Shown here in pieces: positions 1-8,079 of a stretch of DNA of 44,118 nucleotides (positions within the stretch are counted from its first letter, which is position 1; each line of letters starts with the position of its first letter). The notes beneath the pieces are model-generated. The model saw only the letters and a program-made list of their open reading frames with translations, did no database searches and was not told where the DNA came from. Source of the DNA: an uncultured Rhodospirillaceae bacterium (GTDB lineage: Bacteria; Pseudomonadota; Alphaproteobacteria; Rhodospirillales; UBA2165); NCBI GenBank assembly GCA_913020445.1, contig CAJWAR010000036.1:1-44118 (forward strand), given 5' to 3'. A program made the translations under genes and the position numbers.

Positions 1-82
1 ATGGCAGGATCAAGTAATAATACGATCCATCCCTAATTTTTTGATTTCAAACAAAAGCTGACGCATAGCACCTTCGAAACTA

Positions 83-113
83 GTGTCTGCTTTGCCACCG
101 AAGGCTGACATTT
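83..113. repeat. Degenerate copy of the GTCCGC palindromic repeat
   Basis: This is an imperfect inverted repeat of the form GTGTCTGCTTT, short loop, AAGGCTGACATTT. It resembles the better copies at 1071-1100, 44006-44036 and 44055-44080 but carries several substitutions. The rest of bases 1-170 holds no gene that I can support. It is probably an old member of a dispersed non-coding repeat family. Confidence 0.5.
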
Positions 114-170
114 ATGACTGCGTGATTGTTTGGGCGGTTGCAGGTTGATAGGTTTTGGGTGTAGTCCAAT

Positions 171-911
171 TCAAGCTCCAATGGGCGCAATCCTAATTTC
201 TATTACCCGGTAGAAATCGGCGAAAAATCTTTCATCCGAATTGATAGTGGCTTTTTTCCCATGGTTTTTACCGTACAAGTTTAACAGCGAAACGATGTCG
301 TCGTACCAGAAACCGTCTAGAAATGGCTCCAACTTGGTGATAAGCCAGCGGCTTGGGGGAAATCGGTAAAGAATGTGTTTGGTCGGCAGAGGAGCGTACT
401 CAGTGACCAATAGAATACCGCCCGCAGTTATCACTCTCATGCATTCGGAAAGAACGTTGGCGCGGGCTTCTTTCGGCATTTCATGCAGCAAGAAAAACAA
501 CACCACAGTGGAGAAACTGTTGTCGCTGTAGGCCAATTGTTCCGCGTTCATCCTTGTCGCCAGCAAGACGTTGTCATCAGGCGCTTTGCTCTTCGCCAGT
601 TCAAGCTGGACACCCGCCACATCGGTAATATGCAACGGCGCCGGCGACAGAGCTTCGATCAGCTTCGGCGTCAGTTCACCGTATACAGAGGTTAATTGTA
701 AGACACGTTCATTAGCTGCAATTTGCAGCTTCGCCATGGTCGCCCGCATTAAGTTTCTATACTGGCCGAACAAGATAGCGTTGATGACCGGCTGGTGGTC
801 GAAAAACCAGACTGCGACCGGCCACAGGTATGCCCACCAGTAATGACGAGCCAGATACACAGGTACGCCATCCAGAAAATGACGGTAAAGATTGAGGGAT
901 GGAAACTTCAT
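171..911 (-). CDS. rquA: RquA-like rhodoquinone biosynthesis methyltransferase-family protein
   Basis: This is a class I SAM-methyltransferase-fold protein of about 246 residues. It matches RquA in several stretches as I remember the family: an N-terminal YLARHYWWAY segment, the altered SAM-site motif VLQLTSVYGELTP in place of a normal GxGxG loop, FFLLHEMP, and a late LEPFLDGFW segment. RquA converts ubiquinone to rhodoquinone at the membrane; rhodoquinone is a low-potential carrier used in fumarate respiration. The start is uncertain. A GTG at 944 extends the frame by 11 residues but has no ribosome binding site, so I use the ATG at 911. It stands alone, with no operon partner, and is followed by a repeat-containing gap. 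The alternative is an unrelated UbiE-type methyltransferase, but the motif replacement argues against that. Confidence 0.72.
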   Translation of the reverse strand: MKFPSLNLYRHFLDGVPVYLARHYWWAYLWPVAVWFFDHQPVINAILFGQYRNLMRATMAKLQIAANERVLQLTSVYGELTPKLIEALSPAPLHITDVAGVQLELAKSKAPDDNVLLATRMNAEQLAYSDNSFSTVVLFFLLHEMPKEARANVLSECMRVITAGGILLVTEYAPLPTKHILYRFPPSRWLITKLEPFLDGFWYDDIVSLLNLYGKNHGKKATINSDERFFADFYRVIEIRIAPIGA

Positions 912-1070
912 GAATATGTCTTGATCACGCCTGTTGTTACCCACACTGTAAGTTTAGTTTGGTGACACAAAGAGTCCATCAGTTCAATAGAGTTTCTGGC
1001 TAGGAAAAGGAAATCTGCGAGTCGTCCAACGACGATCACTTTTTTGAGCGCAACATATGCCATTCAAACT

Positions 1071-1100
1071 AATGTCCGCTTTTGGCTAAAAGCGGACATT
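1071..1100. repeat. Perfect palindromic repeat with 13-bp arms
   Basis: The arms are AATGTCCGCTTTT and AAAAGCGGACATT around a 4-base loop (GGCT). The bases after it, GTGAGGCTGTACCGAAACC, recur in diverged and inverted form beside the copy at 44006-44036. It lies in the 304-bp gap between rquA and the CBS gene. There is no T-run, so it is not a typical terminator; a dispersed REP or MITE-like element is more likely. Confidence 0.75.
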
Positions 1101-1215
1101 GTGAGGCTGTACCGAAACCAACTCCTTTCCATACCACTTCAGAATATATCACCGAAATAACGATTTCCGGTCTTAAGGGACAGGAGAGAACTGATATTTT
1201 CGACTGCCAGAAGTC

Positions 1216-1647
1216 TTAATGTGAGCGGGCGTAATCACGCAAAACACTAACCTCAAGCTGGGTTTCTTCAAGCCGGTTTTTAACGACATCACCAATACTA
1301 ATGATACCGATTAGCTTGCCCCCGACGACGACCGGCACATGCCGGACACGGCGATGGGTCATCGTACTCATGATATCCTTAATATCGTCATCCGGTGTGC
1401 AGGTATAAATTTCATGCACCATTAGGTCTTTGACACGAAGAGCAAATACTTCAGTGCCATGATTCGCATTGCCGCGAATAATGTCCCGCTCGGCAAGTAA
1501 CCCGATAACTTTTTCGGACGAATCAACGACCACGATCGCCCCGATATTTTGATTGGCCAAGGTGTTTACCGCGCGGGCAATGGTCTTTTCCGGATCAATG
1601 GTAACAACCTGATTTCCCTTCTTATTCAGAATTTCTTTTACATGCAC
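1216..1647 (-). CDS. CBS-domain protein (two CBS motifs)
   Basis: This 143-residue cytoplasmic protein consists almost only of a pair of CBS motifs, roughly residues 8-64 and 73-130. The phrases IGAIVVVD, VIGLLAERDIIRG, RRVRHVPVVVGGKLIGIISIGDVV are the usual CBS signature. CBS pairs bind adenosyl ligands such as AMP, ATP or SAM and act as energy sensors. Here there is no attached catalytic domain, so the target is unknown. The start is GTG at 1647, with GAGGAG about 8 bases upstream. It precedes nothing on the same strand at short range and follows the stress-protein gene by 68 bp, so the two may be cotranscribed. Confidence 0.88.
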   Translation of the reverse strand: MHVKEILNKKGNQVVTIDPEKTIARAVNTLANQNIGAIVVVDSSEKVIGLLAERDIIRGNANHGTEVFALRVKDLMVHEIYTCTPDDDIKDIMSTMTHRRVRHVPVVVGGKLIGIISIGDVVKNRLEETQLEVSVLRDYARSH

Positions 1648-1715
1648 GATTACTCTCCTCTTGAGTTGGGTTTGGGTAGCAAACGATCAGGTTATGTAAC
1701 TCACCGATTTACCCG

Positions 1716-2591
1716 TTAATGCGACATCAAGACCGGGATTTCAGCTTGATCCAGGATGTGACGGGTGACGCCGCCAAGGACAAATTCCTTCATTCTATTG
1801 TGGGAGTATGCTCCCATAATTAATAGGCTGGCGCCAAATTCCATTGCCTCAGCGAGCAGTATCTGACCAACGCTACGGCTGTCCGGAGCAACTTCTTTAA
1901 CGCTCACTTCGATACCTCGGAGCCTAAGTTGATAAGCTGCTTCCTGAACAGAAGCACCTTTTTTGGCGCCGGTCTGAACATTTAGCAATTCGACACTTTT
2001 TACACGCTCCAATAATGGCATTGCGTTGGCGATCGCGTTTGCCGCATAGACAGTGGAATTCCACCCGACTAATACGTTCCAATTTTCTATTTGGGTATCG
2101 CAATAGACGTCCTTGAAGCAGGGCGGTGTAACGAGGATTGGCCGGTGCGTGTTGAAGATCGCTGATTTTACCAAGGCGCCGCCAAAGGGTTCGCAGCCTT
2201 GGTTTGGCCTGTTGGCGACCACCAGATCATAAAGACAACCTTTCTGAGCAATGACTTCTTGCTCGTCTCCTTTGACCTGTTTCCAACTGGCCGATGCTGA
2301 ATTATTCGAAGATGCCTCAGATTGGTACGAAATACCGGCGTCGCGCAGTTGCGCATCAAAATTTTCACGGGCGGATTTTGCCGCCTCAGCGGATTTTTCA
2401 TCGGCTTCGGCCAGAATTTTTTCAGCCATACTTGCGTCAATGTCGAAAGGAATATCAATATCGTGGCTCTGAATGTAGACAGCATCCATGTGCCCGTGGA
2501 AAACTCGGGCAAGCCACAACCCGAACAACAATGCGTTTTCATTTTGGTCGCGTCGTGTAATCGGAACAAAGACGGTTTTTCGTAACATCAT
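1716..2591 (-). CDS. Tandem universal stress protein (UspA family)
   Basis: The protein has about 291 residues and two Usp domains in tandem. The first starts at VFVPITRRDQNENALLFGLWLA. The second ends with GASLLIMGAYSHNRMKEFVLGGVTRHIL followed by IPVLMSH, the typical G-2x-G-9x-G(S/T)-like nucleotide-binding end of Usp proteins. It is cytoplasmic and probably a general stress or energy-limitation protein. An in-frame start at 2690 would add 33 residues of unrelated sequence; the ATG at 2591 has GGGAG 5 bases upstream and begins the Usp fold directly, so I use it. It lies 68 bp upstream of the CBS gene, a common pairing in energy-stress responses. Confidence 0.88.
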   Translation of the reverse strand: MMLRKTVFVPITRRDQNENALLFGLWLARVFHGHMDAVYIQSHDIDIPFDIDASMAEKILAEADEKSAEAAKSARENFDAQLRDAGISYQSEASSNNSASASWKQVKGDEQEVIAQKGCLYDLVVANRPNQGCEPFGGALVKSAIFNTHRPILVTPPCFKDVYCDTQIENWNVLVGWNSTVYAANAIANAMPLLERVKSVELLNVQTGAKKGASVQEAAYQLRLRGIEVSVKEVAPDSRSVGQILLAEAMEFGASLLIMGAYSHNRMKEFVLGGVTRHILDQAEIPVLMSH

Positions 2592-2934
2592 CGCTCTCCC
2601 ACACAGTTGGTCCATTGATGCAAAATCCGCCGGAGGATAATTGCTCACCTCTTTCGATGTCTGTCGACAGGAGTAAAAAATGTAACGCATCCTGTCATGA
2701 TGAAAAAACCAGCAGGATATGGTGCCAATTTCGACACTCGATCTCCGGTGGAGGATGCTTAAGCGTAATATCTTTGAGTCTATTTTGAAGTGCTAGATTG
2801 ATCCCGATTTCACCGGAGCACACACCACCTTCTGCCACTTATTCAGACAGCGTGGCAGGAAAACATCCTTTATTTTGAACGGATTAATTATAGCACAAAT
2901 TGGCATTTCGCTCAAATTCCGCTCCTGTCGAGAT
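2592..2934. other. Gene-free gap upstream of the stress protein
   Basis: No coding frame here can be supported. The only structure seen is an 8-bp inverted repeat, CTCCGGTG at 2743-2750 and CACCGGAG at 2811-2818, about 60 bases apart. It must contain the promoter of the usp gene and the 3' end of the arginase transcript. Confidence 0.5.
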
Positions 2935-3882
2935 TTAGTTTTTGGAATAGGGGGATTTGTGGCGGGCAAGGATTTGTTCGCCAAACAGGCTGCCCACAAG
3001 TTCGACGACGAGTTGCGCAGTTTTGTTTCTAATGTCATCAGCCGGATTGAGTTCCATGATATCAAGAGAGCCCATCAAACCTGAATCATAGATCATTTCC
3101 ATGCACAATTGCGCTTCACGGTAATTGGGTCCACCGGGAACCGGCGTGCCGGTACCGGGGGCGATTTCCGGGTCGAGAAAATCGACATCTAAACTGACAT
3201 GCAAATGGCCGCCCCGGCGCGCCGCAATTGCGAGGGCGTCCGTCATCACGCTTCGCATGCCGCGTTCATCAACAGTCCGCATATCGAAGACACTCATCTC
3301 GCTTTCAACGACAGCGTTCTTCTCAATATGGTCCACTGAGCGAATGCCGATTTGGATAAAGGTGGAACTGTTAATTGCCCGATCCAATTGGACTAATCCT
3401 GTAAGATCTGATGGGCCGATGCCGCACAGCACCGATACCGGCATACCATGCAAATTGCCGGTAGGCGTAGATTTCGGCGTGTTGAAATCAGCATGGGCGT
3501 CGAGCCAAAGTACGGAAAGCGGTATATCTTCGCGCCTGCAATAATCGGCTACGCTTGAAATGGACCCAATAGAAATTGAATGATCACCACCCATAATGAG
3601 CGGCAGTTTTCCAGAATTGAGCATAACGCCTACTGCAGCGTATACTTCTTGGCACCATGTTGTTACTTCGCTCAGATGGCGATATCCATCGACAGGACCG
3701 TTCGACGGATTTCCGGGTCCGCTCAAATTGCCTAAATCTTCGACATTGATCTCAAGCCTTTGGATCATAGCGGCGATACCGGCTACTCTTAAGGCTTCCG
3801 GTCCCATAGAGGCGCCGCGGCGTTCGGCGCCGACATCAGTCGGTGCTCCGATGAGTGCGACAGTTCTGCCAGCGTAGGTCAA
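2935..3882 (-). CDS. rocF: Arginase
   Basis: A ureohydrolase of about 315 residues that hydrolyses arginine to ornithine and urea. The binuclear manganese site is visible as GGDHSISIG, WLDAHADFNTP and SLDVDFLDPEIAPGTGTPVPGG, in the right order and spacing. The N-terminus AGRTVALIGAPTDVGAERRGASMGPEALR is typical arginase and not agmatinase. The open frame extends to a TTG at 3915, but AAAGGAG sits 5 bases before the TTG at 3882, which gives a normal arginase N-terminus, so I chose 3882. It is divergent from the ornithine aminotransferase gene, so the two form an arginine to glutamate-semialdehyde route. Agmatinase is the only serious alternative. Confidence 0.92.
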   Translation of the reverse strand: MTYAGRTVALIGAPTDVGAERRGASMGPEALRVAGIAAMIQRLEINVEDLGNLSGPGNPSNGPVDGYRHLSEVTTWCQEVYAAVGVMLNSGKLPLIMGGDHSISIGSISSVADYCRREDIPLSVLWLDAHADFNTPKSTPTGNLHGMPVSVLCGIGPSDLTGLVQLDRAINSSTFIQIGIRSVDHIEKNAVVESEMSVFDMRTVDERGMRSVMTDALAIAARRGGHLHVSLDVDFLDPEIAPGTGTPVPGGPNYREAQLCMEMIYDSGLMGSLDIMELNPADDIRNKTAQLVVELVGSLFGEQILARHKSPYSKN

Positions 3883-4037
3883 TATCACTCCTTTGCGCCT
3901 AAGGAAAAATATCAAGTAATTCCACCACTATAGGCTAAATAAGGCAAGTGGAAGAAATTGAATAACTATCGATGCTTGCTGGGATATATGGTACTTTAGG
4001 TCAGGCCCATCATCGCCCGTAATTGAGGATATAAGAC

Positions 4038-5258
4038 ATGAAAACCTCACCAAAAGGCCTCACTCCATCCGAATACATCGGCATTGAATCAGAACTTGGA
4101 GCCCACAATTATAAGCCTCTCGATGTCATTCTCGCGCGTGGCGAAGGTGTTTGGGTGTGGGACACCGATGGCAATAAATATCTCGACTGTCTATCCGCCT
4201 ATTCTGCTGTCAATCAAGGCCACTGCCATCCCGTAATCCGCCAGGCGATGTTGGATCAGGCGGAGAAGCTTACGCTCACGTCCCGGGCTTTTCGAAATGA
4301 TCAATTAGCACTGTTCTATGAAGACATCTGCGCGTTGACGGGTACCCACAAGGTATTGCCAATGAACAGCGGTGCCGAGGCAGTTGAAAGCGCGCTTAAA
4401 GCCGCCCGAAAATGGGGATACGAAGTGAAGGGCGTGCCGGAAGATCAAGCCGAGATTATTGTCTGCGAAAATAATTTTCACGGCCGCACGCTGGCGATTG
4501 TGGGTTTCAGTACTGATCCGACGGCCCGTAATAATTTCGGGCCATTTGCCCCGGGATTTAAAGTCATTCCATTTGGTGATTCTGAGGCGTTGGCTGCGGC
4601 TATTACGCCGAATACGGTTGCCTTTCTGGTCGAACCAATCCAGGGCGAGGCCGGGGTTATCATCCCTCCGGCAGGATATTTAAGCGCGGTGCGCGAAATC
4701 TGTAGCGATCAAAATGTCACCCTTATTCTGGATGAAATTCAAACCGGTCTCGGTCGTACGGGAAAGCTGCTTGCCGAGGAACACGATGGTATTGAGGCTG
4801 ATGTGACGCTTGTCGGCAAGGCGCTTTCCGGCGGGTTTTATCCGGTCTCGGCGGTGCTCTCAAGCACCGAGGTACTTGGTGTTCTTAAACCGGGCGAGCA
4901 CGGCAGTACTTTTGGCGGCAACCCGTTGGCCTGCGCCGTGGCGCGGACGGCCCTCCGAGTCTTGGTCGAAGAAGGAATGGTCGAGAACTCTGCTGAAATG
5001 GGGGCCTATTTCCAGGACGCGCTTAGTTCCATCAACAGTGACGTAATTTCTGAAGTTCGGGGCCGCGGCCTCCTCATCGCGATAGAATTGACCGAAGAAG
5101 CGGGTGATGCGCGAAACTATTGCAACGCGTTGCAAGAACGAGGCATTTTGTGCAAAGAAACCCATCTTAAAATAATCCGATTTGCCCCGCCGCTAATCAT
5201 CACAAAAGACCAAATTGATTGGGCGATGGAACAAATAAGACCAGTGCTCGCGGCCTAA
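4038..5258 (+). CDS. rocD: Ornithine aminotransferase
   Basis: A 406-residue class III PLP aminotransferase that moves the delta-amino group of ornithine to 2-oxoglutarate, giving glutamate semialdehyde. Diagnostic stretches are [69 protein letters not shown] and the PLP lysine in [15 protein letters not shown]. These match OAT more closely than acetylornithine aminotransferase (ArgD). GAGGA lies 10 bases before the ATG. It is divergently paired with arginase across about 155 bp, which supports an arginine-degradation role. Confidence 0.92.
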   Translation: MKTSPKGLTPSEYIGIESELGAHNYKPLDVILARGEGVWVWDTDGNKYLDCLSAYSAVNQGHCHPVIRQAMLDQAEKLTLTSRAFRNDQLALFYEDICALTGTHKVLPMNSGAEAVESALKAARKWGYEVKGVPEDQAEIIVCENNFHGRTLAIVGFSTDPTARNNFGPFAPGFKVIPFGDSEALAAAITPNTVAFLVEPIQGEAGVIIPPAGYLSAVREICSDQNVTLILDEIQTGLGRTGKLLAEEHDGIEADVTLVGKALSGGFYPVSAVLSSTEVLGVLKPGEHGSTFGGNPLACAVARTALRVLVEEGMVENSAEMGAYFQDALSSINSDVISEVRGRGLLIAIELTEEAGDARNYCNALQERGILCKETHLKIIRFAPPLIITKDQIDWAMEQIRPVLAA

Positions 5259-5277
5259 CTCACACCACAATCCGGCC

Positions 5278-5315
5278 AAAAATGCGCCACGTCCTGCTGA
5301 ACAGCGACGCGGCGC
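5278..5315 (-). terminator. Rho-independent terminator after the 54-residue gene
   Basis: On the minus strand a long stem (outer arms GCGCCGCGTC and GACGTGGCGC, with one G-T pair, then GCTG/CAGC) is followed by ATTTTT. The T-run is only on the minus strand, so it serves the small gene at 5346-5510. It lies 20 bp past the ornithine aminotransferase stop and could also form in that transcript. Confidence 0.75.
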
Positions 5316-5345
5316 AAGTGTTCTATTTATGAGGTAGTAAAATGT

Positions 5346-5510
5346 CTAGGCAGCGAAGTTTATGTCAGAAAAAGCTGCCGGTCCGGGGGTAAACCCGCCA
5401 AGTACCAGCCAGGCGACAATAACACCGAGGCCTAGTGCGATAACCAAAGCGATTAAGGGGTGGTGCGTGACCTCCCACATAACCGTGTGGTCAGCTTGCA
5501 TATAAGACAT
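5346..5510 (-). CDS. Small single-pass membrane protein (54 aa)
   Basis: I found this short frame by reading the gap. It starts MSYMQADHTVMWEVTHHP, has one hydrophobic segment at about residues 18-40 (LIALVIALGLGVIVAWLVLG) and ends FSDINFAA. A strong site, GGAGGTGAAG, stands directly before the ATG at 5510, and a clear terminator follows the stop, so the unit looks complete and expressed alone. The N-terminus holds three His and one Asp and has few positive charges. I do not recognise the family. It could be an accessory subunit of a membrane complex; this is a guess from size and topology only. Confidence 0.72.
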   Translation of the reverse strand: MSYMQADHTVMWEVTHHPLIALVIALGLGVIVAWLVLGGFTPGPAAFSDINFAA

Positions 5511-5800
5511 CTTCACCTCCGTCTACATCGGTGCAGCTGCACAAGATTACGGAAGACGTCTCCATAGAGCTTCAAAGCTCATTGGGCTAATTATACACTT
5601 TTTGGTCAATTTTGTCGAATTTGACGATTGCCATGATTATACGGAGAACCATTATTATTTTCCGCTACACATGGTCCGCTTGGCCCCCCACAGGCGTGCC
5701 CTGTTTATTAACATTCTAATATTGTAAAAATTGCATATTTGTTGAAACAATTCTAAGATGGGAAAAAGTATATTTGATAAAATATTGACGAGGGAGAACA

Positions 5801-6304
5801 ATGAACGACTTGCTATCTGAAAATGCCAAATCAATGACAATAATTGTCACCAAAGGTACGCTAGACTGGGCCTATCCGCCCTTTATCCTGGCGACTACAG
5901 CTGCTGCCATGGACGTTAAGGTCGAGATGTTTTTCACCTTTTATGGTCTGCAACTTTTGAAAAAAGAATTGGATCATCTGCAAATATCAACCTTAGGAAA
6001 TCCGGGGATGGAAATGCCGATGATGGGCATGCATATGACCATGCCTAATTTGGTTTCAGCGATACCGGGCGCCGATGCGCTCTGCACGACCATGATGAAA
6101 AACCTAATCAAGAAAAAAGGCGTGGCATCAATTCCGGATTTACGGGAAGCTGCAATTGAGAGTGACGTAAATTTAATTGGCTGCCAGATGACCATGGGTC
6201 TGTTTGAAATGGAAAAAGAAGACCTGATGGATGGCATCGAAATCGGCGGTGCGGCAACCTATATGGAGAAAGCTTTAAAGTCAGACATCAATTTGTTTAT
6301 TTAA
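5801..6304 (+). CDS. dsrE2: DsrE2-type sulfurtransferase (DsrE/F family)
   Basis: A 167-residue DsrE/DsrF-family protein. The opening MTIIVTKGTLDWAYPPFILATTAAAMDVKVEMFFTFYG and the Met-rich loop GMEMPMMGMHM are typical of DsrE2 as found in rhd-tusA-dsrE2 clusters of sulfur oxidisers. Two Cys, C95 (DALC) and C128 (LIGCQMTMG), sit where the family carries its persulfide-forming residues. It likely exchanges sulfane sulfur with TusA, whose gene follows 34 bp downstream. GAGGGAGAAC precedes the ATG. The rhodanese that often completes this trio is not adjacent here but occurs at 37419-37796. No clear transmembrane helix is seen, although some family members are membrane-bound. Confidence 0.88.
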   Translation: MNDLLSENAKSMTIIVTKGTLDWAYPPFILATTAAAMDVKVEMFFTFYGLQLLKKELDHLQISTLGNPGMEMPMMGMHMTMPNLVSAIPGADALCTTMMKNLIKKKGVASIPDLREAAIESDVNLIGCQMTMGLFEMEKEDLMDGIEIGGAATYMEKALKSDINLFI

Positions 6305-6338
6305 AAAATTGGATTCGCGCTACATGGGAAGCGTTCAA

Positions 6339-6563
6339 ATGCCAGTCAGTTTAGATACTAAAGGGTTGAATTGCCCGATACCGATATTGAAAGTCAAAAA
6401 GGCTCTAATGCGCCTGGAGTCAAATGACACGCTGCTAGTTGAGACAACAGACCCCGGCTCGGTTATTGACTTCGAAGTATTTTGCCGGGCAAAAGGGCAT
6501 AAATTAGTGACAAATTATGAAGAAGATGGTGTGTTCAAGTTCGAAATTCGCAAATCGACTTAA
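6339..6563 (+). CDS. tusA: TusA-family sulfur carrier (first copy)
   Basis: A TusA/SirA-family protein of about 74 residues. It has the hallmark CPxP motif in LDTKGLNCPIPILKVKKAL with the persulfide-carrying Cys at about residue 12, and the usual DPGSVIDFEVFCRAKGH segment. It is a cytoplasmic sulfur shuttle, expected to hand sulfane sulfur from rhodanese or DsrE2 to DsrEFH and DsrC. The frame reaches a TTG at 6309 and an ATG at 6324, but GGGAAG lies 7 bases before the ATG at 6339, which gives the standard TusA N-terminus. It forms an operon with dsrE2. A second, clearly related copy lies at 13039-13263. Confidence 0.92.
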   Translation: MPVSLDTKGLNCPIPILKVKKALMRLESNDTLLVETTDPGSVIDFEVFCRAKGHKLVTNYEEDGVFKFEIRKST

Positions 6564-6620
6564 TAAAAGGACAAGATCATTAAAGGCTGTGTCTGGGGTC
6601 AACCCAATTATATAAATGCA

Positions 6621-6651
6621 AAAAAACGACGCCATATTGGCGCCGTTTTTT
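6621..6651. terminator. Bidirectional terminator between tusA and a DsrE-like gene
   Basis: A 13-bp stem with one mismatch, 5-base loop ATATT, and A-run/T-run at its two ends (AAAAAACG and CGTTTTTT). It sits between two convergent genes and can end transcription from both. Confidence 0.85.
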
Positions 6652-6669
6652 CATAAACTTCATACAATG

Positions 6670-7122
6670 TTATGGTTTGATATAGGTGTAACCCATTTGT
6701 TGTAAGCGGGAAAGTTCAGCCACCCCACTTGGCACGATGTCTTCTTTGTAAACATCGAACAAATCTTTATTATAATTGATCTTACGACCGCGCAGCGTAT
6801 TGGCGCAAACCTGGAAGTCAACGTTTTGCGATTTCAAAGCAACGACGGCACCTTTAACTTTATCATTCTTTGTGGCGCTTTTTAGTAGTCCTAAGCCGTT
6901 TCCGTGCAAGACCACTTTGATATCCATTTTGTCGGCGCCGACAGCATTGATATGATTTTGGATATTACGCATAGCGCCGCGATATTTTTTATCTTTGTCG
7001 CCGCCCGTATAGTTGACGTGATAAACAACTTTTTGTTTGCCGTACCGCTCACCAGCATCGACATTTTTACTCATAAAACTTACTGCCGCCATAACGGCCA
7101 GCAACATTCCTAGAATACGCAT
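6670..7122 (-). CDS. Exported DsrE-family-like protein (first copy)
   Basis: A 150-residue protein with a Sec signal peptide (MRILGMLLAVMAAVSFMS, cleavage likely after VDA at residue 23) followed by a DsrE/F-like fold. The marks are VVYHVNYTGGD, IKVVLHGNGLGLLK, VDFQVCANTLRG with a single Cys, and a GYTYIKP end. Known DsrE work in the cytoplasm, so a periplasmic form is different in place. AGGAGG lies 5 bases before the ATG. The paralogue at 36789-37250 keeps the same layout, including Cys-x-Asn-Thr and the end Y-x-(K/R)P. It is convergent with tusA and upstream of nothing close on its strand. Function unknown; persulfide binding by the Cys is inference. Confidence 0.78.
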   Translation of the reverse strand: MRILGMLLAVMAAVSFMSKNVDAGERYGKQKVVYHVNYTGGDKDKKYRGAMRNIQNHINAVGADKMDIKVVLHGNGLGLLKSATKNDKVKGAVVALKSQNVDFQVCANTLRGRKINYNKDLFDVYKEDIVPSGVAELSRLQQMGYTYIKP

Positions 7123-7268
7123 TAAAACCTCCTGAGATTATATATTTTATATTTTAGTTAATCATTAATATTGTGCGCTAATTGGACAAAAAATTCAACA
7201 ATTTTACTGTGAAACTAAGAACCAATCTCTTGAATGCGGAACAAAAAATCTCGCCATATTAAATTTAC

Positions 7269-7889
7269 CTATTTAACGGGACGGCCCCCCTGCTTCTTCC
7301 AATATCGATCGTTCACGTATTTCTGGAAATGTTCGCCGGTTTCATAACGTTTTTTCTGGATCCATTCGAACATAGCAAGAAATGTACCTTTACCAAAAGC
7401 ACCTGGCATAACAGCAACGGCTGCTTGAGCGCCGCTTTTGCCTTTGACTTTTTCTAGGCTGTCGGGGAGGAACACAATCGTCGGCGTAAACAGCGACCCC
7501 CATTTGCGGGCAATTTTTTTCTCCGTCGTTACTTCACCGTCAAAATCCGTCACTTCCTTGGAACCCCACATATCAATTTGCACGATCTCAAAATGTTTTC
7601 TGATATAGGCATTTATTTTTGGATCGACCAGCAGTTGGGTCTGTACCTTAGTGCAGTAAATACATCCTCTTTGCTCAATGAAGATTACCAGCCGTTTGCC
7701 ATTCTCAATAGCGGTACCCAAATCTTCTGTGAGATCCAGAAAAGTTTCCAAAAACCAAGCATGACGATAAATGCCATCATCGCCTTTTGTTGGCTGAGGG
7801 ATCGGGCCGGCAATTGCGGTTGCGGAAAACAGACCCATTGTAAAAACCAGGATCAATAATTTTGGTATAAAATAATTCTTGGTATTCAT
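7269..7889 (-). CDS. SoxW-like periplasmic thioredoxin (first copy)
   Basis: A 206-residue protein with a signal peptide (hydrophobic LLILVFTMGLFSATAIA, cleavage near AIA-G) and a thioredoxin-like domain with CIYC (C76, C79) in FIEQRGCIYC and a cis-proline region in LFTPTIVFLPD. It belongs with SoxW and related thiol reductases that keep Sox proteins such as SoxY active. The ATG at 7889 is chosen over a TTG two codons upstream because AAGG lies 9 bases before it. It is divergent from the ArsR gene and shares long identical phrases with the copy at 14831-15490, so the two are paralogues. Confidence 0.82.
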   Translation of the reverse strand: MNTKNYFIPKLLILVFTMGLFSATAIAGPIPQPTKGDDGIYRHAWFLETFLDLTEDLGTAIENGKRLVIFIEQRGCIYCTKVQTQLLVDPKINAYIRKHFEIVQIDMWGSKEVTDFDGEVTTEKKIARKWGSLFTPTIVFLPDSLEKVKGKSGAQAAVAVMPGAFGKGTFLAMFEWIQKKRYETGEHFQKYVNDRYWKKQGGRPVK

Positions 7890-8079
7890 TTTCAATGACC
7901 TTAATTAACCGACTCATTTTGCTAAAGGACGACAAAAGCCTATTCCTTCCAATTCCCAGGTATTGCGATTTTTGAGTATAGGGTTTACTCATTATGTCTC
8001 CGTAGAGGCGCTATTGTGTTAGAATCCAGCCGATAGTATTTTATAATTAGAAGTTTACACTATTATATAATTAACTAAA
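7890..8079. promoter_or_regulatory. Divergent promoter region, soxW-like gene and arsR
   Basis: An AT-rich stretch between divergent genes. TATAATTA occurs twice, at 8042-8049 and 8066-8073, as a direct repeat 24 bases apart and close to the arsR start. ArsR regulators usually control their own promoter, so this is a plausible operator, but I have no binding evidence. Confidence 0.4.

Noticed and set aside
3883..3915. TTG start at 3915 for arginase
   Set aside because: No ribosome site; it adds 11 residues not found in arginases. AAAGGAG stands before TTG 3882.
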